The notes: generated by a model from the sequence alone, not told the origin. 64,000 nucleotides of DNA from JAOZHU01 sp964632845 (GCA_964632845.1 CAZWDU010000006.1:52947-116946), one strand, 5' to 3'. Shown: positions 8,241 through 18,049, counted from the stretch's first letter. Numbers and translations are program-made.

Positions 8241-9179
8241 ATGAAAATGGCTCAATTAGTTAACCCTTTAGAAGTTTTAAAATCCATATCCGATGCCACA
8301 ACCGCGCTCGTCCAGAAACTCTCACGGTCAATCGTTAGCGTAGCATCGCAATCGTCACATGGCACAGGCATAGTTCTAAACCGACAAGGCTACATCGTAA
8401 CCTGCAACCATGTCCTCGCAGGCTGCAACGCCGTTCGCATAGGACAAGGAGAAAAAACCTGTACCGCAACAGTAATCGGCGTAGACCCATACAACGACAT
8501 CGCACTGCTAAAAGCTGAACACGGCAGCTTCGAGCCAACCGAATTCGGTGACTCTGCTAAGCTGAACACAGGCGAATTCGTCATCGCACTTGCCAACCCA
8601 TTCAACAGGCGCATGCCCACGGCAACCACGGGCATAATAACGAATCCCGACGCTACGCTTAAGCACATGCACGGAACAGCCATGGAAAACGCAATTGCAA
8701 CCGACGCCAAGTTGAACCCTGGCTTTTCAGGCGGACCCTTAGTGGATGCAACGGGCAAAGTGATAGGCATGAACGTGGCTTACGTGTGGTCACGCGGCAT
8801 AGCTATTCCCAGCAACAAAATCCAAGCAGTCGCAAACAGGCTCATGCAGGGCGGCGCAATCAAACGCGGCTACCTCGGCGTAGTATCCAACACAGTCATG
8901 ATACCGAAAGAACTTGCAGACGAAACAGGCATAGACCAAGACACAGGCGTAATGATATTCTCAGTTGAATACGGCTCACCAGCGAAAAAAGCAGGCTTAA
9001 CAATGGGCGACGTCATAATCGAATTCAACGGAACCCCAGTCCGAGACTTCTACGACCTGCCACGGCTACTGGCGGATGATGTGGTTGGCAAAGAAACCCG
9101 AATCAAAATCATACGCGGCGAAAAACTCGTAACCCTCACCGTTACGCCAGCCGCAGCAGAAGGCGAAAGCAACGAATAA
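8241..9179 (+). CDS. HtrA/DegP-like serine protease with PDZ domain
   Basis: A trypsin-fold protease domain carries the catalytic triad: H57 in CNHVL, D86 in YNDIALL and S163 in NPGFSGGPL (numbering from the ATG at 8241). A single PDZ domain follows (about 210-300, with GSPAKKAGLTMGDVIIEFNG). ATG 8241 is preferred over the upstream in-frame start at 8208 because GAGGTG lies 5-10 bases before it. No signal peptide is visible, so the enzyme should act inside the cell, unlike bacterial DegP. Role: protein quality control. Confidence 0.9.
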   Translation: MKMAQLVNPLEVLKSISDATTALVQKLSRSIVSVASQSSHGTGIVLNRQGYIVTCNHVLAGCNAVRIGQGEKTCTATVIGVDPYNDIALLKAEHGSFEPTEFGDSAKLNTGEFVIALANPFNRRMPTATTGIITNPDATLKHMHGTAMENAIATDAKLNPGFSGGPLVDATGKVIGMNVAYVWSRGIAIPSNKIQAVANRLMQGGAIKRGYLGVVSNTVMIPKELADETGIDQDTGVMIFSVEYGSPAKKAGLTMGDVIIEFNGTPVRDFYDLPRLLADDVVGKETRIKIIRGEKLVTLTVTPAAAEGESNE

Positions 9180-9356
9180 CCACGCGCCAGCCACTTTCCC
9201 GCTTGAACTGGAACCGCCAACCCCGCTTCCGCGCCCAGCGCCATACCGCCCCATTCCCTCGCCGACGCCGCAGTTCAACAGCGAACCAGCCGCACCGCTA
9301 ACCCCAACGCTCATAATACGAGAAAACTGGAACTAACCGATTGCGCTCGCTGTGCC

Positions 9357-9980
9357 TTAGCCTGTTCTTTTTGCGCCGCAGTTCGGGCAAACCGTCACAA
9401 GCTGGTCCATCAGCATCCCGCAGTACTTGCAGGGAATCATGACCACTTGACGCACAACTTCCTTCTCCTTTACCACAGGCTGCGCTGACGGCTGCACCAC
9501 CTGCAACACTTGCATTTTCGACACTATGTCTGGTCGCCCATCCACAGCCACAACACCCTTAATCGTCCACGTGACGCTCTGGTTGATACCTTGAACTGTT
9601 GCGCGTCCGCCTGCGGGGATGTTCACGCTTAGCGGGAAATCCCGTGTTTCACCATTGGCAAAATGCGTAGGACCACTTAAGACAGGTCTAGCGGAGAACA
9701 ACACCGAAGACTCCTCTACTTCCCTCGGCAACGTGCGCCTCAACTGCGCATCATAAACTTGCCTGATAACCCGCGCTTGCTCCACGCAAGACATTTCACA
9801 CCGCACTTCAGTAGAGTCAAAATCTTCTCTAGACGAAACAGTTACGGTGCCCTCCAAATTCTCACCTAAAGCCACACTATACGCGCTAGGCTTCAATTGC
9901 ACAGTAGCTTCAGGCGCGCTAAATTTGTTCGTGAACTTTTTAAAGAACAGCCTCAGTACACCACCATTGCCAATGCGCAC
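9357..9980 (-). CDS. Arrestin-like protein with C-terminal zinc ribbon
   Basis: The N-terminal 160 residues are beta-rich with the pattern of Spo0M/arrestin-N proteins (VQLKPSAYSVALGENLEGTV and the later ADFPLSVNIPAGG-like strand). The last 25 residues form a zinc ribbon CKYCG...CPNCG. A charged linker joins them. It could be a scaffold for protein assembly at membranes, as arrestin folds often are. The convergent 177-base gap to the HtrA gene holds a start-less proline-rich frame. Confidence 0.65.
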   Translation of the reverse strand: MRIGNGGVLRLFFKKFTNKFSAPEATVQLKPSAYSVALGENLEGTVTVSSREDFDSTEVRCEMSCVEQARVIRQVYDAQLRRTLPREVEESSVLFSARPVLSGPTHFANGETRDFPLSVNIPAGGRATVQGINQSVTWTIKGVVAVDGRPDIVSKMQVLQVVQPSAQPVVKEKEVVRQVVMIPCKYCGMLMDQLVTVCPNCGAKRTG

Positions 9981-10065
9981 TCTTTTACTATCGTTAGCTA
10001 TTTAACGCTTTAGAATAAGCCTCACAAAATCCATCATCTCAAAACCTAGCAACTGTGCACTCCGA

Positions 10066-11088
10066 TTACACGCCTTTAATGGCTTTCACTGTCCGCTCCA
10101 GCAAAAGCTGCGCTGCCTCCTGCGAAGGCCAACTTCCAAGTCCACAATCAGGACCCGTGAATACCAGCCTATCTCCGTACTTGGCTTTTGCAGCGAGAAA
10201 ACGTTTCTTAATCACCGCTTCATCATCAACCAGTTGCTCCGCCGTTGGTTTCACCACACCCTTGTCATTCAACTCCGCCAGAATCGAGTCAATATCCGTT
10301 CTCGACACGCCTACGCGTATTTGTTTGTCTGCGGTTTCCAGCATTCTCCGCGAGACGCTTTCAATGTTCTTTGGCGAAGCAGCGTACTCAAACGACACTA
10401 CGTCGATGTTTTTCACGTTTAGCACGTCGGGAAGACGCGTTGACGAGTGGAGATGAATCTGCCTGACGGCGCCTTTGAAGTCGAAGGCTTTCTCCAGAAC
10501 CTCGCACAACAAAGTGTTGTCTGCAACGATGTTTGTAAACCCGAAGCTGGGCTCGTCGATAGACACCACTTCAGTTTTAACGTATTTCTGGTCTACTACA
10601 GAGTTCCGCGCGAAACGCCGTATGGTTTCTGCGAAGCCGTCAAGTACGTCTGGGTAAGCGACGGCGCCTACTTCCTTCAAATATTGCTCCATAGGACCAA
10701 AGAGGCATACGCGCAGCGGAATTTTCTTTCCCAACTCCTCGCTGAGGGGTTTGGCTTCTTCTTTGATTAATTGTACTTCAGGTAGAATTGCGTGTGTTTC
10801 ATCAACCACGAAACTGCCCTTTTCCATTGCCGAGCGGATGACGTCGCTGACCTGCGGCATCCCATGATACTGCGCTGGATAATTGATTACATCCAGTCCT
10901 GTGCGCCATTTTTTCTTGAACGCGTCAAGCGTGACCGCGCAGAAGTTCTGCTGTAGAAACTCGTCTTTTCTAGGGTCTCTCCCGTGGATAAATGCCTCTC
11001 TTGCGAGGCGGTAAGCTTTTTCGAATGTTTCCCTGTTGACGTTTTGCGGCAGCGGGAAACTTCCCACATCGTCAATTAACGCGTCCAT
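10066..11088 (-). CDS. MetE-like methionine synthase, archaeal core type
   Basis: The 340 residues match the C-terminal catalytic barrel of cobalamin-independent methionine synthase. Zinc-ligand candidates are His in QIHLHSS and Cys in GPDCGLGSWP, and DDVGSFPLP at the N-terminus is typical of archaeal core-type MetE. These lack the N-terminal folate-binding half, and in archaea may take the methyl group from a corrinoid protein. The ATG at 11088 is chosen; upstream codons in the frame are poor and would run into the divergent gene's promoter. Confidence 0.8.
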   Translation of the reverse strand: MDALIDDVGSFPLPQNVNRETFEKAYRLAREAFIHGRDPRKDEFLQQNFCAVTLDAFKKKWRTGLDVINYPAQYHGMPQVSDVIRSAMEKGSFVVDETHAILPEVQLIKEEAKPLSEELGKKIPLRVCLFGPMEQYLKEVGAVAYPDVLDGFAETIRRFARNSVVDQKYVKTEVVSIDEPSFGFTNIVADNTLLCEVLEKAFDFKGAVRQIHLHSSTRLPDVLNVKNIDVVSFEYAASPKNIESVSRRMLETADKQIRVGVSRTDIDSILAELNDKGVVKPTAEQLVDDEAVIKKRFLAAKAKYGDRLVFTGPDCGLGSWPSQEAAQLLLERTVKAIKGV

Positions 11089-11154
11089 ACAGGTATATGG
11101 GCAACAGAATTCTATTAAACCTATAGCCGTAATGCGAAATACCGTTTGCAGAGG

Positions 11155-11170
11155 CACACCTATAAAAGAG
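11155..11170 (+). promoter_or_regulatory. TATA box of the 11209 gene
   Basis: CACACCTATAAAAGAG contains a good archaeal TATA box about 45 bases upstream of the ATG at 11209, in the divergent gap from the methionine synthase-like gene. Confidence 0.45.
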
Positions 11171-11208
11171 AGAAAAACTATTGCTTCACTGCAATAAGCG
11201 GGAAAAAC

Positions 11209-11538
11209 ATGACAGAAGAATCCAACAAGAATGAAACTCCACTTCCAGAGAAACTTTTGGTCGACGACCCCATGAACTTTCCGTTCCACGCCGCTTACGT
11301 CGTTTACTCAGAATGTTTTGACGCAGTAACTGCTGCTGAAGCCAAAGCAGACTTGAACAGGAACATTGAAGCTCTCAAGCAAAACACTATAGATTGCGAG
11401 ACGTTTTACAGGAATATATCTCATTACCGAAAAGGTACGCCTGCAACGCAAGAAAGGTTTTCCTTGCAGACTCAGCGAAAAAGAGATTGGCGAATGAAGT
11501 CCCAGCGAGAAGAGCGCATAAGAAGGCACAAAAAATAG
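11209..11538 (+). CDS. Small helical hypothetical protein, 109 aa
   Basis: The ATG at 11209 follows the TATA box at expected distance. The product is mainly alpha-helical with a strongly basic Arg/Lys/Gln C-terminus (last 25 residues). There is no recognisable domain, membrane segment or signal peptide. Confidence 0.55.
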   Translation: MTEESNKNETPLPEKLLVDDPMNFPFHAAYVVYSECFDAVTAAEAKADLNRNIEALKQNTIDCETFYRNISHYRKGTPATQERFSLQTQRKRDWRMKSQREERIRRHKK

Positions 11539-11664
11539 CGAAAACACCTCCTTATCCATCCTGAAGTTTTGAACATGCTTGACCCCGCAAAAAGTTGAGA
11601 GGCAAGCCGTAAACGAAACTCATAAATTGTTGTCATCAACTCAGTAATAAAACGGAGGGATTCT

Positions 11665-12060
11665 GTGAAAAAAATTGGAGACTTAGTTCAAGAGGCAGAC
11701 TGGACAAAAGAGAAGCACGTGCCCGTAATTGACTGTGCAGACACAGTTGCACCTGACACACTTCTCGAAGTGAAAGTTGCCCTAGGCAAAGAGATCGCTC
11801 ATCCAAACACAACTGAGCACCACATCAGTTGGATATCGCTTTATTTCCATCCAGACGGCGAAAAATTCCCCTACCAAATAGGTCATTACGAATTCACCGC
11901 TCATGGCGCTTCAGTTCAAGGTCCAAACACTAGCTCAGTGTACACGCATCATGCAGTAACGACTTGGCTTAAAACAAGCAAATCTGGAACTCTAATTGCG
12001 GTTTCGTTGTGCAATATCCATGGATTATGGCAATCTTCAAAAGAAATTAAGATACAGTAG
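11665..12060 (+). CDS. Superoxide reductase (neelaredoxin type)
   Basis: It reduces superoxide to peroxide at a non-haem iron centre without making oxygen, typical of anaerobes. Iron ligands are visible: E16-K17-H18 (EKHVP), H46 in EIAHPNTTEHH, H52, and the C116-x-x-H119 pair in LCNIHG. It lacks the N-terminal rubredoxin-like domain, so it is the one-iron class. GTG start with GGAGGG upstream, and a TATA-like CATAAATTG about 40 bases before the start. Confidence 0.93.
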   Translation: MKKIGDLVQEADWTKEKHVPVIDCADTVAPDTLLEVKVALGKEIAHPNTTEHHISWISLYFHPDGEKFPYQIGHYEFTAHGASVQGPNTSSVYTHHAVTTWLKTSKSGTLIAVSLCNIHGLWQSSKEIKIQ

Positions 12061-12126
12061 ATTTGCCTTGCGTCTCTTTTCTCTTTTTTAGTAGCACAAG
12101 AATAATATAGAGAGTCTTGAACTCTC

Positions 12127-13305
12127 TTGTTGAAGTGGGGATGTGTCAATATCAAAAGCAAAATCAGCTCGATAGGCTATGTAAACAAAATCAGAGATAA
12201 CATTCTCAGCATCAGGCGGAAAGCTCTCCTACCGCTTTTTGAAGAACTGAAGGCTGCCGACTGCGTTGTCTGCGGAGGGTCAGGCAGGTCACTATACTCG
12301 CTTAATGCTGCCATGAGCCAAATCGCCCTCAGTCAAGTAGGCTGGCGAAACAAAGTAATACTGACCCCTGACGACCCAGGGTTTCCAGGCAAAAACATGT
12401 ACGACGCTGCAGCTGATCTTGAACGCCGCTACAAAAGGACATTGCTGTTAATGAATTCTGGGAGCGGCTACTCAGATGACCCCTTGATGATGGCTCAGGA
12501 CTTAGCGCGGTATATTGATGAAAAGAAAACATCCAAGTTTTCAATGGGCTTGATGACGTCCAGTTTGGAGTCGCCTTTAGCTCAAATAACCAGTCAATAC
12601 GGCTGCGTGGTTCAGCTTAAAGGGCGAGGGCAATCCAAGCCGTCTTTTGAGTACAGCGAGACAGGCATGATGGGCGACGTTTTTGAGTTGGGCACGCTGC
12701 TGTTGTTGTGCATGATGATTGAAGCTATTTTCAGAAATTTGGAAATAGAGGACGTGTTCAAACTCTGCAAGGCCGAGTTTGCGAAGATAGGTGCTTTGAT
12801 AGATGCTAATGTGTGTTCTGACACTTATGTGAAGCTTGTTGACCTGCTGGAAAAGCGAACCAACGTGTTTATAGGCGGAAAAGGCACCGCAAACGAAATT
12901 GCCAAAATGACGGGCGTAAGGCTTTTCCACATAAAAAGTTTCTTAGGCGACAACGTTTACGTGACACGCGGCGTTAACACGCCCCATCCGAGAGCTGGCG
13001 ACCTTGAAATCCTGTTGTCTTCTTCTGGGGAAACCAAACCCGTGATACTGTGGTGCGACGTGGTACAAAAGTTTAATGGACATGTGCTGGCGATAACTGG
13101 CGCAAAAGACTCAACCTTAGCCAAGAAGGCAGATATCAAAATAATTTTAGACGAAGAGTTCAAGCCGGGCGCGCCAAGGCGGTTTTACACTAGAGCCGCT
13201 TACGTTTTGAGTCCTCTACCCGTTAAGTTAGCTGAACGCCTAGCTCAAAGAGGATTGCGCTTGCCTGAATACATAATTAGCTGGTACCACTCCGTAACAC
13301 AATAA
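12127..13305 (+). CDS. Double SIS-domain sugar-phosphate protein
   Basis: Two SIS (sugar isomerase) domains can be seen. The first (about 30-190) has VCGGSGRSLYS, which looks like a phosphosugar-binding Ser loop. The second (about 230-380) has VFIGGKGTANEIAK and ILLSSSGETKP. The protein is 392 residues long. It probably isomerises or senses a phosphosugar; the substrate is not determined by these motifs. It precedes uppP and the flippase, so a cell-envelope sugar role is possible. Confidence 0.75.
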   Translation: MLKWGCVNIKSKISSIGYVNKIRDNILSIRRKALLPLFEELKAADCVVCGGSGRSLYSLNAAMSQIALSQVGWRNKVILTPDDPGFPGKNMYDAAADLERRYKRTLLLMNSGSGYSDDPLMMAQDLARYIDEKKTSKFSMGLMTSSLESPLAQITSQYGCVVQLKGRGQSKPSFEYSETGMMGDVFELGTLLLLCMMIEAIFRNLEIEDVFKLCKAEFAKIGALIDANVCSDTYVKLVDLLEKRTNVFIGGKGTANEIAKMTGVRLFHIKSFLGDNVYVTRGVNTPHPRAGDLEILLSSSGETKPVILWCDVVQKFNGHVLAITGAKDSTLAKKADIKIILDEEFKPGAPRRFYTRAAYVLSPLPVKLAERLAQRGLRLPEYIISWYHSVTQ

Positions 13306-13333
13306 AAAAAGTTTCACATTCGGCGGCGTACAC

Positions 13334-14119
13334 ATGGACCTACTGCAAACAATAATCTTAGGCTTAATTCAAGGCGTGACAGAGTGGTTGCCCATATCCA
13401 GCACTGGGCACTTGCGGCTGACAGAACACTTTTTCAACCTAAATGTGCCCATCCTTTTTGACGTGCTATTACATGTGGGCACGCTCATGGTGACGCTTCT
13501 TTTCTTCCGCAAAGACGTCAAAAACATTCTTGTTGCGCTCTCAAAACGGGACTTCAAAACAGAAAGCGGAAAATTAATCCCTCTAATAATCGTTGGGGCA
13601 GTGCCCACGGCGTTGATAGGCGTGGTTTTCGGCGACGCAATCGAAGCATTTTTCAGCGATTTGTTGCCTATAGCTGGCGCCTTCGTTATCTGCGGTTTTG
13701 TACTGTACAGCTCAAAAATCGGTAAGGAAAACAAAAGCAGCATAGGCTACTTGGAAGCGCTGGCGATAGGCACAGCCCAAGGCATAGCGATAATTCCTGG
13801 TTTATCACGAAGCGGTTTAACCATAGCTATAGCGCTTTTGCTCGGAGTAAAACGTGAAAAAGCCTTCAACTTTTCTTTCCTGCTTTCAGTTCCAGCCATA
13901 ATCGGCGCGTTAGGCTTAACCTTTTACACGCAGCATGACGCGCTGGCGTTTGCAGGCGTGGACTGGACCGAGATAATCGCGGGCATAGCTATTTCCATGA
14001 TTGTTGGTTATTTGGCACTAAGGCTTCTCAGGAAAATCGTAGATGACAAGAAATTCTACCTCTTCGCTTTTTACTGCTGGCTGCTCAGCATAGCACTCAC
14101 GGCTTTAAGCTTCATTTAA
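13334..14119 (+). CDS. uppP: Undecaprenyl-diphosphatase-type polyprenyl phosphatase
   Basis: This integral membrane enzyme recycles polyprenyl diphosphate for glycan or glycoprotein assembly. Both signature motifs are present: GVTEWLPISSTGH at 15-27 and PGLSRSG in the middle third. The 261 residues with seven or eight hydrophobic helices match the BacA/UppP family. In archaea the lipid carrier is a dolichol-like polyprenol. It neighbours a SIS protein and a polysaccharide flippase. Confidence 0.93.
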   Translation: MDLLQTIILGLIQGVTEWLPISSTGHLRLTEHFFNLNVPILFDVLLHVGTLMVTLLFFRKDVKNILVALSKRDFKTESGKLIPLIIVGAVPTALIGVVFGDAIEAFFSDLLPIAGAFVICGFVLYSSKIGKENKSSIGYLEALAIGTAQGIAIIPGLSRSGLTIAIALLLGVKREKAFNFSFLLSVPAIIGALGLTFYTQHDALAFAGVDWTEIIAGIAISMIVGYLALRLLRKIVDDKKFYLFAFYCWLLSIALTALSFI

Positions 14120-14142
14120 AGTACAACGGTCACACGTCTTCG

Positions 14143-15714
14143 TTAAAGCCGAAGTTTCGTCATTAATTTTTCGATGATATTTAAGAAGAAGTTTATTGGG
14201 CGGCGAAGAGGGCCCAATCCACCAAGCATATCACGGAGACTTTTTATGTCCCCCCTGTCAATTGCACGCGTAAGCAGAATAGCGAAAACGAAAACGCATA
14301 GGAAGACAGTTGCGCCGACAATCAGAGATATCCAGTTGCTGAAGGCAAATTGAGCGGTAAAAGCGTAAGTGATGGTGGCCGCCACAGTGGTGGCTAAGAG
14401 TATTCTCGCGGATGATGACCAGTCCACGGTCACTCCGTAATGCTTTCTCAGCCAGAACAACGAGATTATAAGGCTGGGAATGCCTGCTGTTAGCGTAGTA
14501 ACTATAAGTCCAATTATGCCAAATTGGGAAATGAGTATCACGCTCAAGGGGAAACCTATGGCTGACGTGATTATGGCTAGTTTCATGTTGAATCTGGTTT
14601 GTCCTTGACTATTTATGAGGTTACTTATGCTCAGGTTGCCAGCAGCTGTGAGCAGATAACTGATGGCTAGCAAGGCGAGAAACAGCGGTGCATCTGTGTA
14701 AGCTGGAAACAACACCGCGATTCCAGGCTTCGCCAAAACCATCACGATGGCTGAGGCAGGCAATACAAGCAGTGAAGCATATTTTATGGAAAATTGAAAG
14801 ACGTTTTTGAGTGTTTCGCTGTCTTTTCGAATGTCAAGTTTGGAGAAAGCTGGAAAAAGTATAGTCGTTATCGGCGTAGCAAAGAACGTTATCAACACAG
14901 CGAAAGTGCTGGCTATTCCGTAGTTGCCAATTAAATCGGCTGAAACGTATATGGGTAATATGAAATTGTAGAATTGCGCTTGGAAGCCGTTTAGGATTGT
15001 GGCTATCGACAAGGGCAACCCGTAGTTGAACATCGTTTTTATTGAAGACTTGATTTCCAGTTTGCTGTCGGCGGGTTTTGGCAATTTTCTATACAGCGTC
15101 CACATGAGAAGCACGCCTGTGAGTCCCGCCATCAAATACGCAATCGAAAAACCGAGTACAGCTCCAAATGGTCCTAAGCCAATGATGACAAATACCAGCA
15201 TTAAGATGGTTTTGATGATGGATTGGCAGATTAAAGTGATGCTGTTTAACTCCATTCTCTCAATGCCTATAAATGCCGATTGTGCAGTGGCGAGGAAAGC
15301 TCCAGTCAGGATGACAGAAGACGCAATTTGAAACAGTGGCTCCAATTCGGCATTGTTATATAGTGTAGCTATAAAACCTGAAAGCGCAAAACCAACCACC
15401 GTAAGCAGCAGACCTAGAACGATTTCAAAGATTATTCCTGCGGCGAAAATGCTTCGTATTTTGTCGCGCTTGTCTTCAGCGTTATACTGCGCTGAGTATT
15501 TGATCATAGCTGAGCTTATGCCCCAATCTCTGAAGTTGGAAATCAAGTTAGGCGCGACTAGAGCAATAGTGTATAAGCCGTACTTAGCGTCGCCCAGCAA
15601 GTTGCCGATGAAGATTGTGCCGACTGATGAGATGACTGTTGAAACCACTAGGCCCCATAGCATGTGGAATCCGCCTTTAACTGAAACCTTGGCCATCTCT
15701 GCAGCTTTGCTCAT
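14143..15714 (-). CDS. Polysaccharide/lipid-linked oligosaccharide flippase
   Basis: The protein is about 523 residues with roughly 14 transmembrane helices, of Wzx/MurJ-like (MOP exporter) type. The N-terminal ...KGGFHMLWGLVVSTVISSVGTIFIGNLLG segment is the usual first helix pair of this family. It should flip a lipid-linked oligosaccharide across the membrane for surface glycans. ATG 15714 (MSKAAEMAKV) is chosen; an in-frame start at 15804 would add residues that do not fit the family. The stop is convergent with uppP, 23 bases away. Confidence 0.85.
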   Translation of the reverse strand: MSKAAEMAKVSVKGGFHMLWGLVVSTVISSVGTIFIGNLLGDAKYGLYTIALVAPNLISNFRDWGISSAMIKYSAQYNAEDKRDKIRSIFAAGIIFEIVLGLLLTVVGFALSGFIATLYNNAELEPLFQIASSVILTGAFLATAQSAFIGIERMELNSITLICQSIIKTILMLVFVIIGLGPFGAVLGFSIAYLMAGLTGVLLMWTLYRKLPKPADSKLEIKSSIKTMFNYGLPLSIATILNGFQAQFYNFILPIYVSADLIGNYGIASTFAVLITFFATPITTILFPAFSKLDIRKDSETLKNVFQFSIKYASLLVLPASAIVMVLAKPGIAVLFPAYTDAPLFLALLAISYLLTAAGNLSISNLINSQGQTRFNMKLAIITSAIGFPLSVILISQFGIIGLIVTTLTAGIPSLIISLFWLRKHYGVTVDWSSSARILLATTVAATITYAFTAQFAFSNWISLIVGATVFLCVFVFAILLTRAIDRGDIKSLRDMLGGLGPLRRPINFFLNIIEKLMTKLRL

Positions 15715-15870
15715 CGTTTTCACAACGTTACTTGAAATAGTGAATTGAAAGGATGTGAACGCGGAAGCGTTTATCGCTTTCGGTATAAGCTGTAACGCAA
15801 GCACATAATTCTGTATGCAATGGCTGCTCGTTTTTCTAATTATCTAACAGTTCACTTTTGAAGTGGCGTA

Positions 15871-17331
15871 TCATGTTTCCAGCCAGAAAGGCTTGCCCTT
15901 GAGAAAATCGGTTAAAAATTCAGCGAAATTCCTGTTGCCGCTGTAAACCGCGGAAATTTCACTATTAACTAAGACGCTGAACTTTTCTTTAAGTGCTTGC
16001 GCAACCCCCTCGGCGACACCTGCGTTTCTGCCGCCTCCACGCAACTTGTCACACAGCAACTCAACAACATCCGTAAATCGCCGCTGCAGCTCCACTACCC
16101 ATCTTCCATCTTCAATGTAAGGTCCAGAAACCACATCACCGTTTCCCTGAGCGTATTTGGCTAGGAAGCTCGCGCATTCGTTTTCCCGCGTAAGCGGCGG
16201 TCCCAAATGCTTCCTAACGCGTGGCAAGACACGCTGCTCAAGTTCAAGAACAAAGACACTGAGGGCTTTTTCGTCACTCCAAACAGCGTCTCTAAGAACT
16301 TTAAAGTCATTAAGCGCGGCTATTTTCTGCAGAGCCCGCTGCGTCCTGTACAGTTGCCCCCATAACACGTCGGGAACCGCTTCAACTGCGGCGCAGGTTA
16401 CAAACACACATGCGGAACCGCGGCTCTCAAGCTTCTGCGCTAAGGCTTCAGTGGATACCGCTTCTGTCGGTGGCGGATAAAAGAAGGCTGTGCTTGGCGC
16501 TTTCAAAAAGGCTCTGGCTGCGCCAATGAACGCGTACAACTTTTGCGGTTGCACTGCAGAAGCCACGTTTCTTGCCTTGTCCACTGGGTCAATAACAACT
16601 ATTGGTTCAGGAAAGAGCAGTTGAAGATCCTTCTCTCTGCTCGTGTAGTAGTTTTTGATGTCTATAATCGTTCGCCGCGTGTACTGTGCAAACGCCTGCA
16701 ACGTTGCGGTGAAAGACTTGTAGTGTAATATTAACAGTTCGCAAAGGTAGCCGCTGAAGCCGCCAATTTTAATTTCTGCACCGTAAACTCCGATGCCTTG
16801 CATGAACTTCTTCAGCAAGCGAACTTCATTACGCAAGCTCTTGTCCAAACGGTTTTTCACGTAATCCGTATGAAAGGGCGTTCTGTCTGTGGCGCTTAAC
16901 CATTCTCCGCGTTTCACCGCGTAGCAAGGTACAATGTTCACTCTGACATCTTTAACGAACGCCTCCAAGTACGGATGCTCCGCGAAACGTTCAACCTGCT
17001 TTGAGCCTGCGGTTGCTTCACGAGCGACCTTTAAGCTGATTTCGCCCAGAGCTTTTCTCGGTATAGACGTGGGTAACCGCATGAAAACGTCAACATCGGG
17101 GTTTTCGCTTATCCAAGTGTCTTTTGCGACTGAGCCTTCAGCGCGCACCGTGGCTTTAACATTGTATTTCGTGCATGCTGCGGCGATTTTCTCCTCCAGT
17201 TCCTTGGCTAAGGCTTCAATTTTTGCTCTGTCGCCGTTTGTAGGTGTAATTTTTTCCAGAATTTCTGAATACACTTTCGCTGTATCTTTCTGCATTTTCG
17301 TGGCTATCCTTTTTGTTCTTGTCTTGGGCAA
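15871..17331 (-). CDS. cca: Archaeal class I CCA-adding tRNA nucleotidyltransferase
   Basis: It adds CCA to tRNA 3' ends. The nucleotidyltransferase head shows GSVAKDTWISENPDVDVFMRLP, where the DVD pair are catalytic metal-binding aspartates. A further Asp lies in the VRVNIVPCY strand region, and GFSGYLCELLI follows. The length of 486 residues fits the archaeal class. It overlaps the end of thpR by 28 bases, so the two are co-transcribed; an ATG at codon 13 is an alternative start. Confidence 0.95.
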   Translation of the reverse strand: MPKTRTKRIATKMQKDTAKVYSEILEKITPTNGDRAKIEALAKELEEKIAAACTKYNVKATVRAEGSVAKDTWISENPDVDVFMRLPTSIPRKALGEISLKVAREATAGSKQVERFAEHPYLEAFVKDVRVNIVPCYAVKRGEWLSATDRTPFHTDYVKNRLDKSLRNEVRLLKKFMQGIGVYGAEIKIGGFSGYLCELLILHYKSFTATLQAFAQYTRRTIIDIKNYYTSREKDLQLLFPEPIVVIDPVDKARNVASAVQPQKLYAFIGAARAFLKAPSTAFFYPPPTEAVSTEALAQKLESRGSACVFVTCAAVEAVPDVLWGQLYRTQRALQKIAALNDFKVLRDAVWSDEKALSVFVLELEQRVLPRVRKHLGPPLTRENECASFLAKYAQGNGDVVSGPYIEDGRWVVELQRRFTDVVELLCDKLRGGGRNAGVAEGVAQALKEKFSVLVNSEISAVYSGNRNFAEFLTDFLKGKPFWLET

Positions 17332-17885
17332 AATTCCTTAAGCGTTGAGTAAATGGGTCCTCTGGGCGTCAAGTCGCTTCTCTTTAACCGCAAGCACTCT
17401 GCTTTGATGCTGCCAAAGTCGTAGTTTACGTTTTTGGCGACAAACTCCGCTAGCTGTGCCTTGTTTATTCCTGTTCTTACGCGGGCAATCGTCAAATGCG
17501 GACTGAACCCTTTCGAGTCAGGTGCAAAGCCTAAGCTGCGCAAGCGGGGTTCCAGCTGGTTGAAAACGTTTTTCAGCTGGTCTGCGCCTTCGGTGATTCC
17601 TGCCCAAACGACTCGTGGGTAACGCAGGTCTGGGAACGCGCCTAAGCTGTTAATTTGCACGTTGAATGGGGTGAACTGGATTTTTTTCATTTCCTCAAAA
17701 ATCTTTTCAACCGTGTTGGGTGTGACGTCGCCGAGGAAGCGGATTGTTATGTGAATGTTCTGGGGTTCCACAAGTTTCAAGTCTGCGCCTGTTTGTGCTA
17801 ACAGTTTCTGCACAGACGCCAATCTCTTCTTGACAGTTTCGTTTTCCATGTCAAAAGCTAAGAAACTTCTTATTGACTCCGGCAT
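17304..17885 (-). CDS. thpR: RNA 2',3'-cyclic phosphodiesterase (2'-5' RNA ligase-like)
   Basis: The 2H phosphoesterase fold is marked by HITIRFLG (about residue 45) and HLTIARV (about 128), the two HxT catalytic motifs. It acts on 2',3'-cyclic phosphate RNA ends. At 193 residues it has the normal length. It is first in an operon with the CCA-adding enzyme. Its promoter (TATA-like CATTTATG read on the minus strand) lies at the candidate attL of the provirus. Confidence 0.93.
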   Translation of the reverse strand: MPESIRSFLAFDMENETVKKRLASVQKLLAQTGADLKLVEPQNIHITIRFLGDVTPNTVEKIFEEMKKIQFTPFNVQINSLGAFPDLRYPRVVWAGITEGADQLKNVFNQLEPRLRSLGFAPDSKGFSPHLTIARVRTGINKAQLAEFVAKNVNYDFGSIKAECLRLKRSDLTPRGPIYSTLKEFCPRQEQKG

Positions 17886-17920
17886 TTTTGCTTCCTCAGC
17901 TATTTTTAACAGTTTTCCCG

Positions 17921-17931
17921 CATAAATGCTT
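17921..17931 (+). repeat. Candidate attL (11-bp direct repeat)
   Basis: CATAAATGCTT occurs here between thpR and the first viral gene and again at 48849-48859, at the end of the integrase gene. If it is the crossover core, the element is 30.9 kb. The copy also overlaps the probable thpR TATA box, so the match may be two similar promoter elements instead. Confidence 0.4.
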
Positions 17932-18049
17932 ATTCACAGGTCTCGGGTGATATCTCCCGCGCCCCATCTTCCTCTTTTTCTTTAGTTTTTGTTTTCGTGT
18001 TGGTTTGTTGTTGCGTTGCGCATCATCTCGGCAGCCAGGAGGCGTTTTG

